Positions 54,773-64,000 of a stretch of DNA of 64,000 bases are shown in pieces. The notes below the pieces were generated by a model. It was not told where the DNA came from and made no database searches. It was given only the letters and a program-made list of their open reading frames with translations. How positions within the stretch are numbered: position 1 is the stretch's first letter; each line of letters starts with the position of its first letter. Origin of the DNA: Gulosibacter hominis. GTDB lineage: Bacteria > Actinomycetota > Actinomycetes > Actinomycetales > Microbacteriaceae. Both the position numbers and the translations under genes were made by a program. The stretch spans positions 1-64,000 of the forward strand of contig NZ_CAJGWQ010000004.1 of assembly GCF_904842695.1 (NCBI RefSeq), given 5' to 3'.

Positions 54773-55801
54773 ATGACTGCATCCCCTCTCATGCCCGCTG
54801 AATGGACCGCGCATGAACGCACCTGGATGGCTTTCCCTCCCCCGAACGACACCTTCGGTGAGCGCGGCGGCCACGATCTTGAGCGTGCCCGCACCGCATG
54901 GCTCAATGTGGCTCGCACCATCGCCAAATATGAACCGGTAACGCTCATCGTTGATCCCGGTGACGAACACGAGGCACGCGCACAGGTCGGTGACGAGATC
55001 GATATCGTGCTGCACCAGCTTAATGACGCGTGGCTGCGCGACGCGGGCCCGAGCTTCGCTTTTGCGGGCGACGAGCTGGTGGCGGTCGACTGGGTGTTTA
55101 ACGGCTGGGGCGCACAGGGCTGGGCCGCGTACGAGCATGACGCGAAGCTGGGGCGCTTTATTGCTGAACAGGCCGGCGTTCCGGTGGTTGATTCACCGCT
55201 CGTGAACGAGGGTGGCGGCATCCACGTAGATGGACTGGGCACGATGCTGCTCACAAAGACCGTGCAGCTTGACCCCGGTCGCAACCCGAACCTTACGGCG
55301 GCGGATGTGGAGCGCGAGTTTGCGCGCACCATCGGCACCACCAAGTCGATCTGGTTTGAACGCGGTTTGACTCGCGACTATGACGAGTTCGGCACTCGCG
55401 GCCACGTGGATATTATTGCGAGCTTCGCGGGTGAGGGCCGGGTGCTCGTACACGACCAGCGCGACCGCGCGCATCCCGATCATCTGGTGAGTGAACAGCT
55501 GCAGGCAACACTGCGCGATGCGGTGGATGCGCGCGGTGAACGGCTCGAGATGATTCCGGTTCCGGCACCCAAGACGCTGCGCGACCATCACGGTTGGGTC
55601 GACTGGTCGTACATCAACCACTATGTGTGCAATGGTGCGGTAATTCTGTGCGCGTTCGATGACGAGCACGATGCGGTCGCGGCAGAAATTTTGCAGCGCT
55701 GCTACCCGGATCACGTGATCGAGCTCGTGGATGCCCGCGATATTTTCGCGTTCGGCGGCGGCATTCACTGCATCACGCAGCAGCAGCCGCGCCGGCGCTA
55801 G
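54773..55801 (+). CDS. Agmatine deiminase / peptidylarginine deiminase family enzyme
   Basis: A 342-residue guanidino-modifying enzyme of the AguA family, which converts agmatine to N-carbamoylputrescine and ammonia. Visible: MPAEWTAHERTWMAFP at the start, NDAWLRDAGPSF (near 83), NEGGGIHVDG, TRGHVDIIASF (catalytic His) and the nucleophile in GGGIHCITQQQP at the end. The ATG has AAAGGAG 7 bases upstream. No carbamoylputrescine amidase is adjacent. Its product could feed the polyamine functions found elsewhere in the window; the gene interrupts the usual rpsT-holA neighbourhood. Confidence 0.9.
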   Translation: MTASPLMPAEWTAHERTWMAFPPPNDTFGERGGHDLERARTAWLNVARTIAKYEPVTLIVDPGDEHEARAQVGDEIDIVLHQLNDAWLRDAGPSFAFAGDELVAVDWVFNGWGAQGWAAYEHDAKLGRFIAEQAGVPVVDSPLVNEGGGIHVDGLGTMLLTKTVQLDPGRNPNLTAADVEREFARTIGTTKSIWFERGLTRDYDEFGTRGHVDIIASFAGEGRVLVHDQRDRAHPDHLVSEQLQATLRDAVDARGERLEMIPVPAPKTLRDHHGWVDWSYINHYVCNGAVILCAFDDEHDAVAAEILQRCYPDHVIELVDARDIFAFGGGIHCITQQQPRRR

Positions 55802-55818
55802 CGGGAAGGGGCGTAGCC

Positions 55819-56841
55819 CTACAGCTCTCGCGCGGCCACTTTGCGGACGAGTCGTTCAACCGCAAATTCGGGGTCGCGCGAGAGCCCTTTCACCATGTGA
55901 TCGGTTTCGGCGCAGAGCATGATGGCGTGCCCGAGCTGCACCTCGGTGAACCCCGAGAGGTCGCGGCGGGCCTGGCCCACCTGCCACGGCGCCGCGCCCA
56001 CCTGCGAGGCGAGCTGTGCATCCGTGCCGGCAAGCCCGGCCACTTTTGCCATCAGCCGCAGCTTCATCGCAATCGCCGCCACAATCGGCACCGGGTTGAC
56101 TCCGGTGTCGAACCCGGCACGCACGAGGCTGAGCGCCTGCGCCAGCTGCCCGGCGATAGTGGCATCAGCGATCTTGAACCCGGTGGTTTCGACTCGGCCG
56201 CCGTAGTAGCGTTCAACCAGCTCGGCGCTGATCTCGCGGTCGTCACTCAGCGCCATTAATTGCCGGCAGGCGGCGGCGAGCTCGGCTACGTCGGTGTTGA
56301 ACGCGGCCACGAGGGATGCGGCGGCCTGCGGTTGGATGCGTCGCTGCTGCGCCCGAAATTCGGTCACTACAAACTCGTGCAGTTCGTGTGCTTTTGGCGT
56401 GACACAGTTGATTTCGACGAACCCGGCGTTGGCGCGCACGAGATCGAGCAGTTTTTTGCCGCGCACCCCCGACTCGTGCCGCAGCACCACAACGGTGCTC
56501 TCCACTGGGTTTGCCACGTAGTCAAGCGCCTCTTGCAAAAACTCGTTGGCGCACTCGTGCACGTGCTCGCACACCACCAGCCGCGGCTCCATAAATAGCG
56601 ACGGGCTCACCAGCGTGCTCAGTTCGCCCGGCGCATACGAGCTGGCATCAATTTCTGAGGTTTCGAGCGCGGGGTCAGCGTCGCGCAGCTGGGCGCGAAT
56701 TGAGGCCACCGCTTCGCTGGCAAAAAAGTCTTCGGGCCCCGAAACGAGCATGACCGGCGCGATCTGGGGCGCACGCCAGCTGCCCTGAGCGATGGCGGTG
56801 TTTGCTCTGCCTCGACCACTCTGTTTTGCTCGTGCTGCCAC
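55819..56841 (-). CDS. holA: DNA polymerase III subunit delta
   Basis: A 340-residue clamp-loader subunit that opens the sliding clamp. Family landmarks: PVMLVSGPEDFFASEAVASIR at the N-terminus (degenerate AAA+ domain), SLFMEPRLVVCE, and the C-terminal collar region (LSLVRAGFDTGVNPVPIVAAIAMKLR-like). I chose the GTG at 56841, which has GGAGG 5 bases upstream. It lies downstream of comEC-comEA as in other actinobacteria. Confidence 0.92.
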   Translation of the reverse strand: MAARAKQSGRGRANTAIAQGSWRAPQIAPVMLVSGPEDFFASEAVASIRAQLRDADPALETSEIDASSYAPGELSTLVSPSLFMEPRLVVCEHVHECANEFLQEALDYVANPVESTVVVLRHESGVRGKKLLDLVRANAGFVEINCVTPKAHELHEFVVTEFRAQQRRIQPQAAASLVAAFNTDVAELAAACRQLMALSDDREISAELVERYYGGRVETTGFKIADATIAGQLAQALSLVRAGFDTGVNPVPIVAAIAMKLRLMAKVAGLAGTDAQLASQVGAAPWQVGQARRDLSGFTEVQLGHAIMLCAETDHMVKGLSRDPEFAVERLVRKVAAREL

Positions 56842-56903
56842 CGGCACCTCCCCCACTACATGTGACGGCTTTAACTCTACGTTGTCGCAACTCGCGGCTG
56901 CGG

Positions 56904-59273
56904 CTAACTACAGCAAGTGGGCCCGCTGCGCTCGGCCCAAATCCGCAGCTGCCCGTGCTGCTCATACACCGCAAAACTGCCGCGCTGATCGGTGCGCAGC
57001 CACGGCGTGCCCGCAGCCCCGAGTGCCGCGAGCGCCTCGTTCGTTGGGTGCCCGTACGAATTATCGGCACCCACCGAAATGAACGCCAACCGGGCACGCA
57101 CCTGCGAGGTGAGTTCAGCCGATTGGTCGGCCGAGCCGTGATGCGACACCTTCAGCAGGTCGGCCCGCAGTGATGGCCACTGTTTTGCGATCGCCCGCTG
57201 TCTCGTCTCCCCCGCATCCCCGAGCAGCAACAGCGAGTAGCAGGCCTGCCGGCACGATTCGTTGGGGCTCGCGAGCACCACGAGGCTGCCGTCATTATCT
57301 TTTGTGCGCGACGGTGCCGCACCGCGCCGCTTGGGAGACAGCACCTGCAGGTCGAATTCGCCGCGCCGCTGCTGATCCCCAGCTGCCGCAAACCGCACCA
57401 TCGCGCCCCGCGAGTGCAGCAGCTTGGTGTCAGGCTCGACGCGTGCCTGCTCGGTATCCGGCACCCAGGCCTCGCGCACTGGCACCGTGAGCTCACGCAG
57501 CGCACCGATATGGTCGCGGTCAAAATGGCTCACGATGAGCAGGTCGATTTCGGTCACCGCGAATCTCTCCAAACAGGATGCAAGCAGCTCAATATCTTCG
57601 CCGGTGTCAATCAGGATGTGTCTGCCGTCCGATTGCAAAAGCAGCGCATCCCCCTGCCCCACATCACACACCGCAACCCGCCAATTTTGCGGTAGATCGC
57701 GCCGCAGCACCGCAACACCAAATGCCACGCTGGCGGCGGCGATCACAACGGCCGCGCTCAACCCGAATGCGACGAGCTGCCGCAACAGCCGTGCGCGTTT
57801 GCCTCCCGGTGGTTTGCACACGACGATCGCCACCGCCGCTATCAGCAGCACGAACAGCAGTGCCCCGGCCGCTCCCGGCAACCACGGCACAGTTGCCAGC
57901 GGAAACCGGGCCACCGCCTGTGCTACGAGCCCGATCCACTGCGCCGGTAGCCACGCCACCCAAAGCAGCGCCATCCCCAGTGGCGGCACGATCACGCCGA
58001 TCAGACAGCCGAATAGTCCGGCAACGGTGGCAAGCGGCGCGGCAGGGGCTGCGAGCAGGTTCGCCAGCACCCCGTAGGTTTGCACCTGGGGATCGAGCAG
58101 CAACAGGATGGGCTGGCAGGCTAATTGCGCCACGAGCGGCACCGCTATCAACAGGGCAATCGACGGCGGTAACCAACGCTCCAGCAGACGCTGGGCGGGT
58201 CGGGTGCCGAGCAGCAGCCCGGCGGTGGCTGCGCTCGACAGCGCAAACCCGTAGTCGCGTGCCAGCCACGGATCGGCGGCCAGCAGCACGACGATCGCGA
58301 GCGCGAGCACCGGCACGCCGCTCACCGGTCGTGACGCGGCGTCAACCGCGAGCACGATGAGTCCCATCGCGGCAGCGCGAATAACCGAACCCTGCGGGGT
58401 GACGAGCAGCACAAACAGCGCCAGTGCCAGCGCGGCCACGCCGATGCGAACCGCTCGTGGCCACGCAGCCAACCGACCGAGCGCGAGCATCCCGGCCACA
58501 ATGAGTGCAATATTTGAGCCGCTTACCGCGGTGAGATGGCTGAGGGATGCCACCCGCATATGGTCATCGAGCGCATCGTTCACGAGCCGTTCATCCCCCA
58601 CCGCGAGCCCCGGCACGAGCATATTGCCGGGTCCCGGTAGCGGCTGTGCGGCCGCCAAAAATTGACCGCGCAGCAGATCACCTGCCTCCAGCAGCGGATG
58701 CGGGTGAGCGACTACTGCGGCCGGTTCGCGCGCGAACACCAGGGCGACAACGCGGTCGCCGGGGTCAACAAGCTGCAAATTGCCGCGAAGCGATATGAGC
58801 GCACCAATCGGCGGTGGTTCGTCATCGCCGGTGGGCACAAAAAGCAGCACGGGCGCATCCACCGCCTCGTCATTGAGTGTCACCAATTGCACTCGAAGCC
58901 GAACGGATGCACCGCTGGCTCGCGGCAGCGCGGTGACCGTGGCCGTGATCTGCGCCGGTTTTCCCAATGTCGCCGCCTCCTGTACCGCGTCAGGGAGCCG
59001 TTCCGCCCCGCGCACGGCTGCGGAGGTCGACACGAGTGCCGCGGCACTGAGCGCGAGCACGAGCATCGCGCCCGCTGCCCGCCATTGCGGCCGCCTCGCC
59101 GCAGCGCCGATCGCAACGGCGGCAAGTAGCGCGCTGCCAAGGCCCAGCGCGGCCGCCAGCTGCGGGTCGGTGACCGCCACCGCTGCGGCGATCCAGGCGA
59201 TCACGGCAGCGGGAAGCAGCCGCAGATCGGGTCCGCCCGGCGCCGCGGCGGCAGATTCCGGGTGGCCGCTCAT
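56904..59273 (-). CDS. comEC: ComEC/Rec2 family DNA-uptake channel protein
   Basis: A 789-residue polytopic protein. An N-terminal membrane region and OB-like domain (about 1-210) precede the competence domain (about 220-500; LTAVSGSNIALIVAGML and GSVIRAAAMGL are family hallmarks), followed by a metallo-beta-lactamase-like domain (about 530-780) with CDVGQGDALLL, SHFDRDH and SHHGSADQS. In transformable bacteria ComEC carries single-stranded DNA across the membrane. Its start overlaps the comEA stop by four bases. Whether this strain is competent cannot be told; no pilus genes are in the window. Confidence 0.93.
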   Translation of the reverse strand: MSGHPESAAAAPGGPDLRLLPAAVIAWIAAAVAVTDPQLAAALGLGSALLAAVAIGAAARRPQWRAAGAMLVLALSAAALVSTSAAVRGAERLPDAVQEAATLGKPAQITATVTALPRASGASVRLRVQLVTLNDEAVDAPVLLFVPTGDDEPPPIGALISLRGNLQLVDPGDRVVALVFAREPAAVVAHPHPLLEAGDLLRGQFLAAAQPLPGPGNMLVPGLAVGDERLVNDALDDHMRVASLSHLTAVSGSNIALIVAGMLALGRLAAWPRAVRIGVAALALALFVLLVTPQGSVIRAAAMGLIVLAVDAASRPVSGVPVLALAIVVLLAADPWLARDYGFALSSAATAGLLLGTRPAQRLLERWLPPSIALLIAVPLVAQLACQPILLLLDPQVQTYGVLANLLAAPAAPLATVAGLFGCLIGVIVPPLGMALLWVAWLPAQWIGLVAQAVARFPLATVPWLPGAAGALLFVLLIAAVAIVVCKPPGGKRARLLRQLVAFGLSAAVVIAAASVAFGVAVLRRDLPQNWRVAVCDVGQGDALLLQSDGRHILIDTGEDIELLASCLERFAVTEIDLLIVSHFDRDHIGALRELTVPVREAWVPDTEQARVEPDTKLLHSRGAMVRFAAAGDQQRRGEFDLQVLSPKRRGAAPSRTKDNDGSLVVLASPNESCRQACYSLLLLGDAGETRQRAIAKQWPSLRADLLKVSHHGSADQSAELTSQVRARLAFISVGADNSYGHPTNEALAALGAAGTPWLRTDQRGSFAVYEQHGQLRIWAERSGPTCCS

Positions 59274-60103
59274 ACCGTGACCAGCTCGCGCAGCCCCTCG
59301 AGCGTGGCCTCGCCAATACCGGGAACATCGGTGAGCTCATCAACCGAAGTGAAAGGCCCGTTGGCGGTGCGATAGTCGAGGATGCGTTGCGCCATTGCCG
59401 GCCCGATGCGCGGGAGCGTCTCAAGTTCGGCCGCCGTTGCGGTGTTGAGATTGACCAGACCGCCGCCGGAGCCACCGCTCGCCCCGCTACCGGCACCGGG
59501 ACCACCGCCAACCGGCGCATCCGCGACAGGCGGGCGGGTCTCGCCCAACGCGGTCACGTACACCTGTTCGCCGTCGGTGAGTTTGCGGGCGAGATTCATG
59601 CTGCCGGTATCCGCCCGCTCGGTGAACCCACCGGCTGCCGAAACCGCATCCACCACGCGAGATTCGGCGGCGAGTTCGTACACGCCGGGCTGTTGCACCT
59701 CGCCGAGCACATGGACAAGCAGCCGCGGCGCCTCGGCGCCGGCGAAATCGCGATTCGGGGCGTCACCCGGTGCCGGGTCGGCGGTGGTTTCAAGCGTCGG
59801 CAGTCCCTCGGCGGCACGCGGCTGCAGCGCAACCATCAGCACCACGACCGCGGCCACCACCAGCGCGATCACAACGGTGCCGCCGAACGACACCCGCAAT
59901 CGGGGCCGCTCGGGCGCTCCGAACAGCGCATCCAGGTCGACTGCGGCCACCGGGCTGGGGCGTTCGGCCCCTTCGTTATCGACGGTACTGCCGGTCTCAG
60001 CAGTGCCGCCACTCTCGACAGCGCTGCCACTCTCAGTAGGGCCACCGCTCTCAGTATTGCCGCTGTGGGTGCTGCGCGCTTTGGATGCATCGCCGGTGTT
60101 CAT
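59270..60103 (-). CDS. comEA: ComEA family DNA-binding protein
   Basis: A 277-residue DNA receptor. A Gly/Ser/Thr/Glu repeat-like N-terminus (about 15-50; ESGGPTESGS-type units) precedes one membrane segment (about 76-98), an SLBB domain (about 125-190; LLVHVLGEVQQPGVYEL) and a helix-hairpin-helix pair (about 213-277; NLNTATAAELETLPRIGPAMAQRIL). A Gly/Ser linker near 200 separates the last two. It binds incoming dsDNA and hands it to ComEC, with which it is coupled. Confidence 0.93.
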   Translation of the reverse strand: MNTGDASKARSTHSGNTESGGPTESGSAVESGGTAETGSTVDNEGAERPSPVAAVDLDALFGAPERPRLRVSFGGTVVIALVVAAVVVLMVALQPRAAEGLPTLETTADPAPGDAPNRDFAGAEAPRLLVHVLGEVQQPGVYELAAESRVVDAVSAAGGFTERADTGSMNLARKLTDGEQVYVTALGETRPPVADAPVGGGPGAGSGASGGSGGGLVNLNTATAAELETLPRIGPAMAQRILDYRTANGPFTSVDELTDVPGIGEATLEGLRELVTV

Positions 60104-60292
60104 GGCCGTGAACCTAGCGTTTTCACCCCGCCGGCGATTGCCAATTGGAGGTCGCTGTGGATAAGCCCCCGCTCACAGCATCGCCGGGCGGGCGGCGGCC
60201 ACGACACCGGTGCCGCCAGAACAGTGCCGCCACAAAAGCACTTCCGAAAAGCTCCTCAGCAAAGAGCCTCCGGAAAGCCGCCGAAAACGAGC

Positions 60293-60320
60293 GTGGGGCA
60301 CAGCATCCGCTGCACCCCAC
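60293..60320 (-). terminator. Terminator after leuS
   Basis: GTGGGGCACAG and CTGCACCCCAC form a near-perfect stem with a 6-base loop; on the minus strand GCTCGTTTTC follows. The rest of 60104-60292 holds a weak TTCCG/CGGAA hairpin (60242-60275) and repeats of GTGCCGCC, with no credible gene. Confidence 0.75.
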
Positions 60321-60335
60321 ACCCGCCGATCAGGT

Positions 60336-62906
60336 TTAGACGACGATGTTCACAAACTTCGGCGCCTTCACGATCACCTTGCGAATCTCCTGGTCACCAA
60401 CCACCCGCTTAGCGCCGGCAGATTCGAGCGCGAGTTCTTGCAGCTCGGCGTCGCTGATCGATGGCGATACTTCGAGCCGGTCACGCAGTTTGCCGTTCAC
60501 CTGCACCACCGCGGTCACCGACTCCTGCACGAGCAGTTCGGGGTCGGCTTCGGGCCAGATCGCCTTGGCAACCGACGGCTCGTGGCCGAGCGCCTCCCAC
60601 ATATCTTCTGCCGTGTAGGGCGCGAACATGTCGAGCACCATGGCGATTGCCTCGGCCGCTTCGCGCACGGCGGGATCGGCGGCACCGGGGCCCGAGTCGA
60701 TCGCCTTGCGGGCCGTGTTGGTGAGCTCCATGATGCGGGCAATCACCACGTTGAATTTAAACGTCTCGGCAAGCTTCGGCACTTCGTCCCAAAAGCGTGC
60801 CACCGCGCGACGCAGCTCGCGGTCACCGGATGCAAAATCGCAGCCGGGTTCGCTGGCCACGTCCTGTGCCACCCGCCAGGCGCGTGCGAGGAACTTACCC
60901 GAACCGGCAACCGAAACGTCCTTCCAGTCGACGTCCTCTTCGGGAGGCGAGGCAAACAGCATCGTGGTGCGCACCGCATCCACACCGTGTGCCGCCAGCT
61001 CATCGCTCAACAGCACCGTGTTGCCCTTCGACTTCGACATTTTCGAGCCGTCGTAGATGACCATGCCCTGGTTCATCAGCGCCGAGAACGGTTCGTCAAA
61101 GTCGACATAGCCCAGATCGAACAGCACCTTGGTGATGAACCGGGCATACAGCAGGTGCAAAATTGCGTGCTCAATACCGCCGATGTACTGGTCGATCGGA
61201 GCCCAGCGTTTGGCGACTGCGGGATCGAACGCCTGCGTGTTGTCGTTCGGCGAGAGGAAGCGCAGGAAGTACCACGACGAGTCAACGAAGGTGTCCATCG
61301 TGTCGGTGTCGCGCACGGCCGGCTTACCGTCCGGGGTCTGCGTGGTCTTCCACTCGGTTGCGGCGCCCAGGGGCGAGGTGCCCTTGGGTTTCAGGTCGAG
61401 TCCTTCGCCATCGGGCAGCAGCACCGGCAGCTGGTCTTCAGGAACGAGCAGCTCGTTGCCGTCTTCGTCATACATCACCGGGATGGGCGTGCCCCAGTAG
61501 CGCTGACGCGAAATCAGCCAGTCGCGCAGGCGGAAATTTTTGGCGGCACGGCCGGTGCCCCGTTCGCCGAGCACCTCGATTGCCTTGGCGATCGCCTCGG
61601 TCTTGTGCAGACCGTTCAGCGGGCCCGAGTTGACGAGCACACCGTCGCCGGTGGTGGCGACACCGGTTACTGCCGGATCAACCTCGGCAAACGAAAGTGC
61701 GTTGCCGTCTGCATCCTTCGGTGCATCCTCGCCCTGGGTGATGTCGACGACCACCCGCACCGGCAGATCAAAAGCACGCGCGAACTCAAAGTCGCGGTCA
61801 TCGTGCGCCGGCACCGCCATGATCGCACCGTGACCGTAGTCGGCGAGCACATAGTCGCTGGTCCAAATGGGCAGACGTTCGCCATTCAGCGGGTTAATGC
61901 CATAACGCTCGAGAAAAAGACCGGTCTTGGGTCGCTCGGTGCTCTGCCGGTCGATTGCGCCGAGCTTCTGGGTTTCGTCGAGGTAGGCCTCGAACTGTGC
62001 CTGCACCTCGGGCGAGGCACCGGCGGCGAGCTCGGCAGCCAGTTCGCTATCGGGGGCGACCACCATGAAGGTGGCACCGTAGAGCGTGTCGGGCCGGGTG
62101 GTGAACACGGTCACGGGTTCGTCGCGGCCCTCGATCACGAAGTCGACGTCAGCACCGTGCGAGCGACCGATCCAGTTGCGCTGCATGGTGAGCACTTTGG
62201 CGGGCCAGTGACCCTCGAGCTTGTCGAGGTCGTCGAGCAGCCGGTCGGCGTAGTCGGTGATGCGCAGGAACCACTGGGTGAGTTTTTTCTTCACCACGAT
62301 TGCGCCCGAGCGCTCCGAGGTACCGTCGGCAAGCACCTGCTCATTCGCGAGCACAGTCTGGTCAACCGGGTCCCAGTTCACGAGCGATTCTTTTCGGTAG
62401 GCCAGGCCCTTGCGATACATCTGTTGGAACAACCACTGGTTCCAGCGGTAATACTCGGGGTCGGAGGTGTGGATCACCCGGTTCCAGTCGAAGCTGGCCG
62501 CGTAGCGGCGCATCGAGTCGCGCTGCTGGGCGATGTTGCCGTAGGTCCAATCGCGAGGTTCACCGCCGCGTTTGATGGCCGCGTTTTCGGCCGGCAGACC
62601 GAATGAGTCCCAGCCGATGGGGTGCAGCACGTTGCAGTCACGGTGGCGCCAGTAGCGTGCCACCGCATCGCCGAGCGCGTACTGTTCGGCGTGCCCCATG
62701 TGCAGATCGCCCGATGGGTAGGGGAACATGTCGAGCACGTATTTGCGCGGCCGGTCATCGTCCTCGTCATTCGCGGCGAACGGCTGCAGTTCGTCCCACA
62801 CCGGAAGCCACTTGGCTTCGAGGTGCCGGAAGTCGTAGCTGTTGCGGTCGTCGTCACGCTCAGCGGTCACTGCACTCACTTCTTTCGTGATGGGGATGTT
62901 TGCCAA
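60336..62906 (-). CDS. leuS: Leucyl-tRNA synthetase
   Basis: An 856-residue class I synthetase charging tRNA-Leu. The HIGH-type motif is [15 protein letters not shown] (near 56), the CP1 editing domain (about 240-435) contains [19 protein letters not shown], and KMSKSKGN lies near 628; the anticodon-binding and C-terminal domains follow. Length is typical of the bacterial enzyme. It lies 51 bases after the cydC end and carries its own terminator. Confidence 0.97.
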   Translation of the reverse strand: MANIPITKEVSAVTAERDDDRNSYDFRHLEAKWLPVWDELQPFAANDEDDDRPRKYVLDMFPYPSGDLHMGHAEQYALGDAVARYWRHRDCNVLHPIGWDSFGLPAENAAIKRGGEPRDWTYGNIAQQRDSMRRYAASFDWNRVIHTSDPEYYRWNQWLFQQMYRKGLAYRKESLVNWDPVDQTVLANEQVLADGTSERSGAIVVKKKLTQWFLRITDYADRLLDDLDKLEGHWPAKVLTMQRNWIGRSHGADVDFVIEGRDEPVTVFTTRPDTLYGATFMVVAPDSELAAELAAGASPEVQAQFEAYLDETQKLGAIDRQSTERPKTGLFLERYGINPLNGERLPIWTSDYVLADYGHGAIMAVPAHDDRDFEFARAFDLPVRVVVDITQGEDAPKDADGNALSFAEVDPAVTGVATTGDGVLVNSGPLNGLHKTEAIAKAIEVLGERGTGRAAKNFRLRDWLISRQRYWGTPIPVMYDEDGNELLVPEDQLPVLLPDGEGLDLKPKGTSPLGAATEWKTTQTPDGKPAVRDTDTMDTFVDSSWYFLRFLSPNDNTQAFDPAVAKRWAPIDQYIGGIEHAILHLLYARFITKVLFDLGYVDFDEPFSALMNQGMVIYDGSKMSKSKGNTVLLSDELAAHGVDAVRTTMLFASPPEEDVDWKDVSVAGSGKFLARAWRVAQDVASEPGCDFASGDRELRRAVARFWDEVPKLAETFKFNVVIARIMELTNTARKAIDSGPGAADPAVREAAEAIAMVLDMFAPYTAEDMWEALGHEPSVAKAIWPEADPELLVQESVTAVVQVNGKLRDRLEVSPSISDAELQELALESAGAKRVVGDQEIRKVIVKAPKFVNIVV

Positions 62907-62957
62907 CCTCCCTATCGTAGCGGCGCAGCGCGCGTGCGGGATGCGGATGCGGGCTCC

Positions 62958-64000
62958 CTACCCCAACCGGAGGCGCTGGGTGATGAGTGTCTCGTCGATC
63001 GGGGTGTGGCTGATGATGATCAGGGTCTGGTCTTCGCCGGCTGCTGCAACGAGGTCGGCCATGAGCTGATCGGCCCGGCCCGGATCAACATTGGCGGTGG
63101 GTTCATCAAGCACGAGCACCCGGAAATCGGCCAGCAGCCCGCGCGCAAGCGCGATGCGCTGCGCCTGACCGCCAGACACCAGCGAGCCACGCTCCCCAAC
63201 CGCAGCATCGAGCCCGCCACGCGCGCGCATCCACTCGCCCAGCCCCACGCGCTCAAGCACCGCCTCGAGCTCGGCATCGGTGGCATCGTCACGTGCAAAC
63301 AGCAGGTTTTGGCGGATCGACTCGTTAAAAATATGCGCCTGCTGTTCGATAAGCCCGACCCCTCGGCGCAGCTCGTCGACATCAATTTCGCGGGCTTCTA
63401 CCCCGGCGATGCGGTAGCTGCCGGTGTAATCAATAAATCGCACGAGCAGGTTGGCGAGCGTGGTTTTACCGGCACCCGAATCACCCGACACGAGCATCCT
63501 CGCCCCGGCAGGAATCTCAACATCGAGGGCGGCAAAAGCCGAATCCGCCGCACCCGGCCAGCGACCCGCGACCCCGCGCAGCGAAATCGGTAGCGACCCC
63601 GCCGGCAGGGATGCACCGCCACTTCCCGGCTGCGGAATTTCGGCGGGGATCGTGTCCGGCGCCACCTCGGCGATGCGCTGCGCCGCCACGCGCACCTTGC
63701 GCCAGGCAGCAACCGCCTGCGGCACCTGCGCAAAGACCTCAAATAGCGCCATCGGTACCAGCGCGATCAGTGTCAAAAGTTCGGGGATGAGCGTTCCCTC
63801 GACCACCGGATTGACGCCCCAAAAAAGCGCCCCCACAACGGCCACGCCCGAAAACAGGGTCATGGCACCGGCAACGAGGCCCGACCCTGCGGCCGAGCGC
63901 TGCAGGGCCCGGCGCAGGTGTTCATCGGCCGCGCGCATCCGCGCCAGCTGCGGTTCGAGTGCGCCGTAGGCGCGCAGCACCTCGTGGTTGGCGATGGTGT
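62958..64000 (-). CDS. cydC: ABC exporter subunit CydC, C-terminal part (truncated by the window edge)
   Basis: The frame runs off the right edge, leaving about 347 residues. Two or three membrane segments near the visible start are followed by an ATPase domain: Walker A VSGDSGAGKTTL, Q-loop IEQQAHIFNESIRQNL, signature LVSGGQAQRIALARGL and Walker B VLVLDEPTANVD. Segment style and length fit CydC, which with CydD exports cysteine/glutathione and supports cytochrome bd assembly. With the N-terminus missing, another fused permease-ATPase exporter remains possible. Confidence 0.75.
   Translation of the reverse strand, partial: TIANHEVLRAYGALEPQLARMRAADEHLRRALQRSAAGSGLVAGAMTLFSGVAVVGALFWGVNPVVEGTLIPELLTLIALVPMALFEVFAQVPQAVAAWRKVRVAAQRIAEVAPDTIPAEIPQPGSGGASLPAGSLPISLRGVAGRWPGAADSAFAALDVEIPAGARMLVSGDSGAGKTTLANLLVRFIDYTGSYRIAGVEAREIDVDELRRGVGLIEQQAHIFNESIRQNLLFARDDATDAELEAVLERVGLGEWMRARGGLDAAVGERGSLVSGGQAQRIALARGLLADFRVLVLDEPTANVDPGRADQLMADLVAAAGEDQTLIIISHTPIDETLITQRLRLG

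Noticed and set aside
60123-60320. 65-codon minus-strand open frame between comEA and leuS
   Set aside because: It covers the leuS terminator, has no ribosome-binding site and no recognisable motif.

Overview
The window is about 64 kb of GC-rich, densely packed bacterial chromosome. I read it as an actinomycete of the Micrococcales, most likely family Microbacteriaceae. The evidence is the PriA-type HisA, a ClgR-like regulator beside cinA and pgsA, LexA boxes of the actinobacterial TCGAAC-N4-GTTCGA type, GTG and TTG starts, and the order lexA/hflX/dapF/miaA/miaB/recX/recA/clgR/cinA/pgsA/ftsK/rnj/dapA. The family is inferred from gene order and style; no database was consulted. No rRNA or tRNA gene, CRISPR array, transposase or phage gene was recognised.

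Layout. 0-3 kb: an infC-rpmI-rplT translation operon followed by an rRNA methyltransferase; infC has to start at AUC. 3-10 kb: a P-type ATPase, an SseB-like protein and the histidine genes priA, hisH, hisB and hisC, all on the minus strand. 10-13.7 kb: an SOS locus with a LysM protein and lexA divergent around three LexA-like boxes, then hflX and a small methyltransferase. 13.7-17.9 kb: a polyamine-type ABC transporter operon (potA-D-B-C) with an operator-like palindrome and a structured 5' leader. 18-21.3 kb: a DapF homologue lacking both catalytic cysteines, then miaA and miaB. 21.4-31.8 kb: an accessory block with a SulP transporter, an unknown membrane protein and a six-gene amine or amide utilisation cluster (APC permease, glutamine-synthetase-like ligase, amidohydrolase, M20 hydrolase, RpiR regulator, class III aminotransferase). 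32-42 kb: the conserved recX-recA-DUF3046-clgR-cinA-pgsA-ftsK-rnj-dapA backbone. 42-49 kb: trmB, an ABC/FtsX exporter, an Hsp70-like protein and a 3-hydroxyacyl-CoA dehydrogenase. 49.5-64 kb: lepA, an ascorbate-type PTS operon, rpsT, an agmatine-deiminase-family enzyme, holA, comEC, comEA, leuS and the start-truncated cydC.

Themes. Nitrogenous small molecules recur: Pot uptake, an agmatine deiminase and a putative gamma-glutamylation-based amine pathway lie in three separate loci and may feed one another. The SOS response is visible at two places, lexA/LysM and recA. The most unusual DNA is intergenic: a palindromic field with a 31-bp-periodic motif between dapA and trmB, a duplicated nested palindrome between the hydroxyacyl-CoA dehydrogenase and lepA, a 74-bp inverted repeat upstream of the deiminase gene, and short tandem repeats at the 3' ends of recX and of an unknown membrane-protein gene.

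Limits: start sites were chosen by eye from ribosome-binding sites, overlaps and family alignment from memory. Names rest on motifs and neighbourhood, not on searches.
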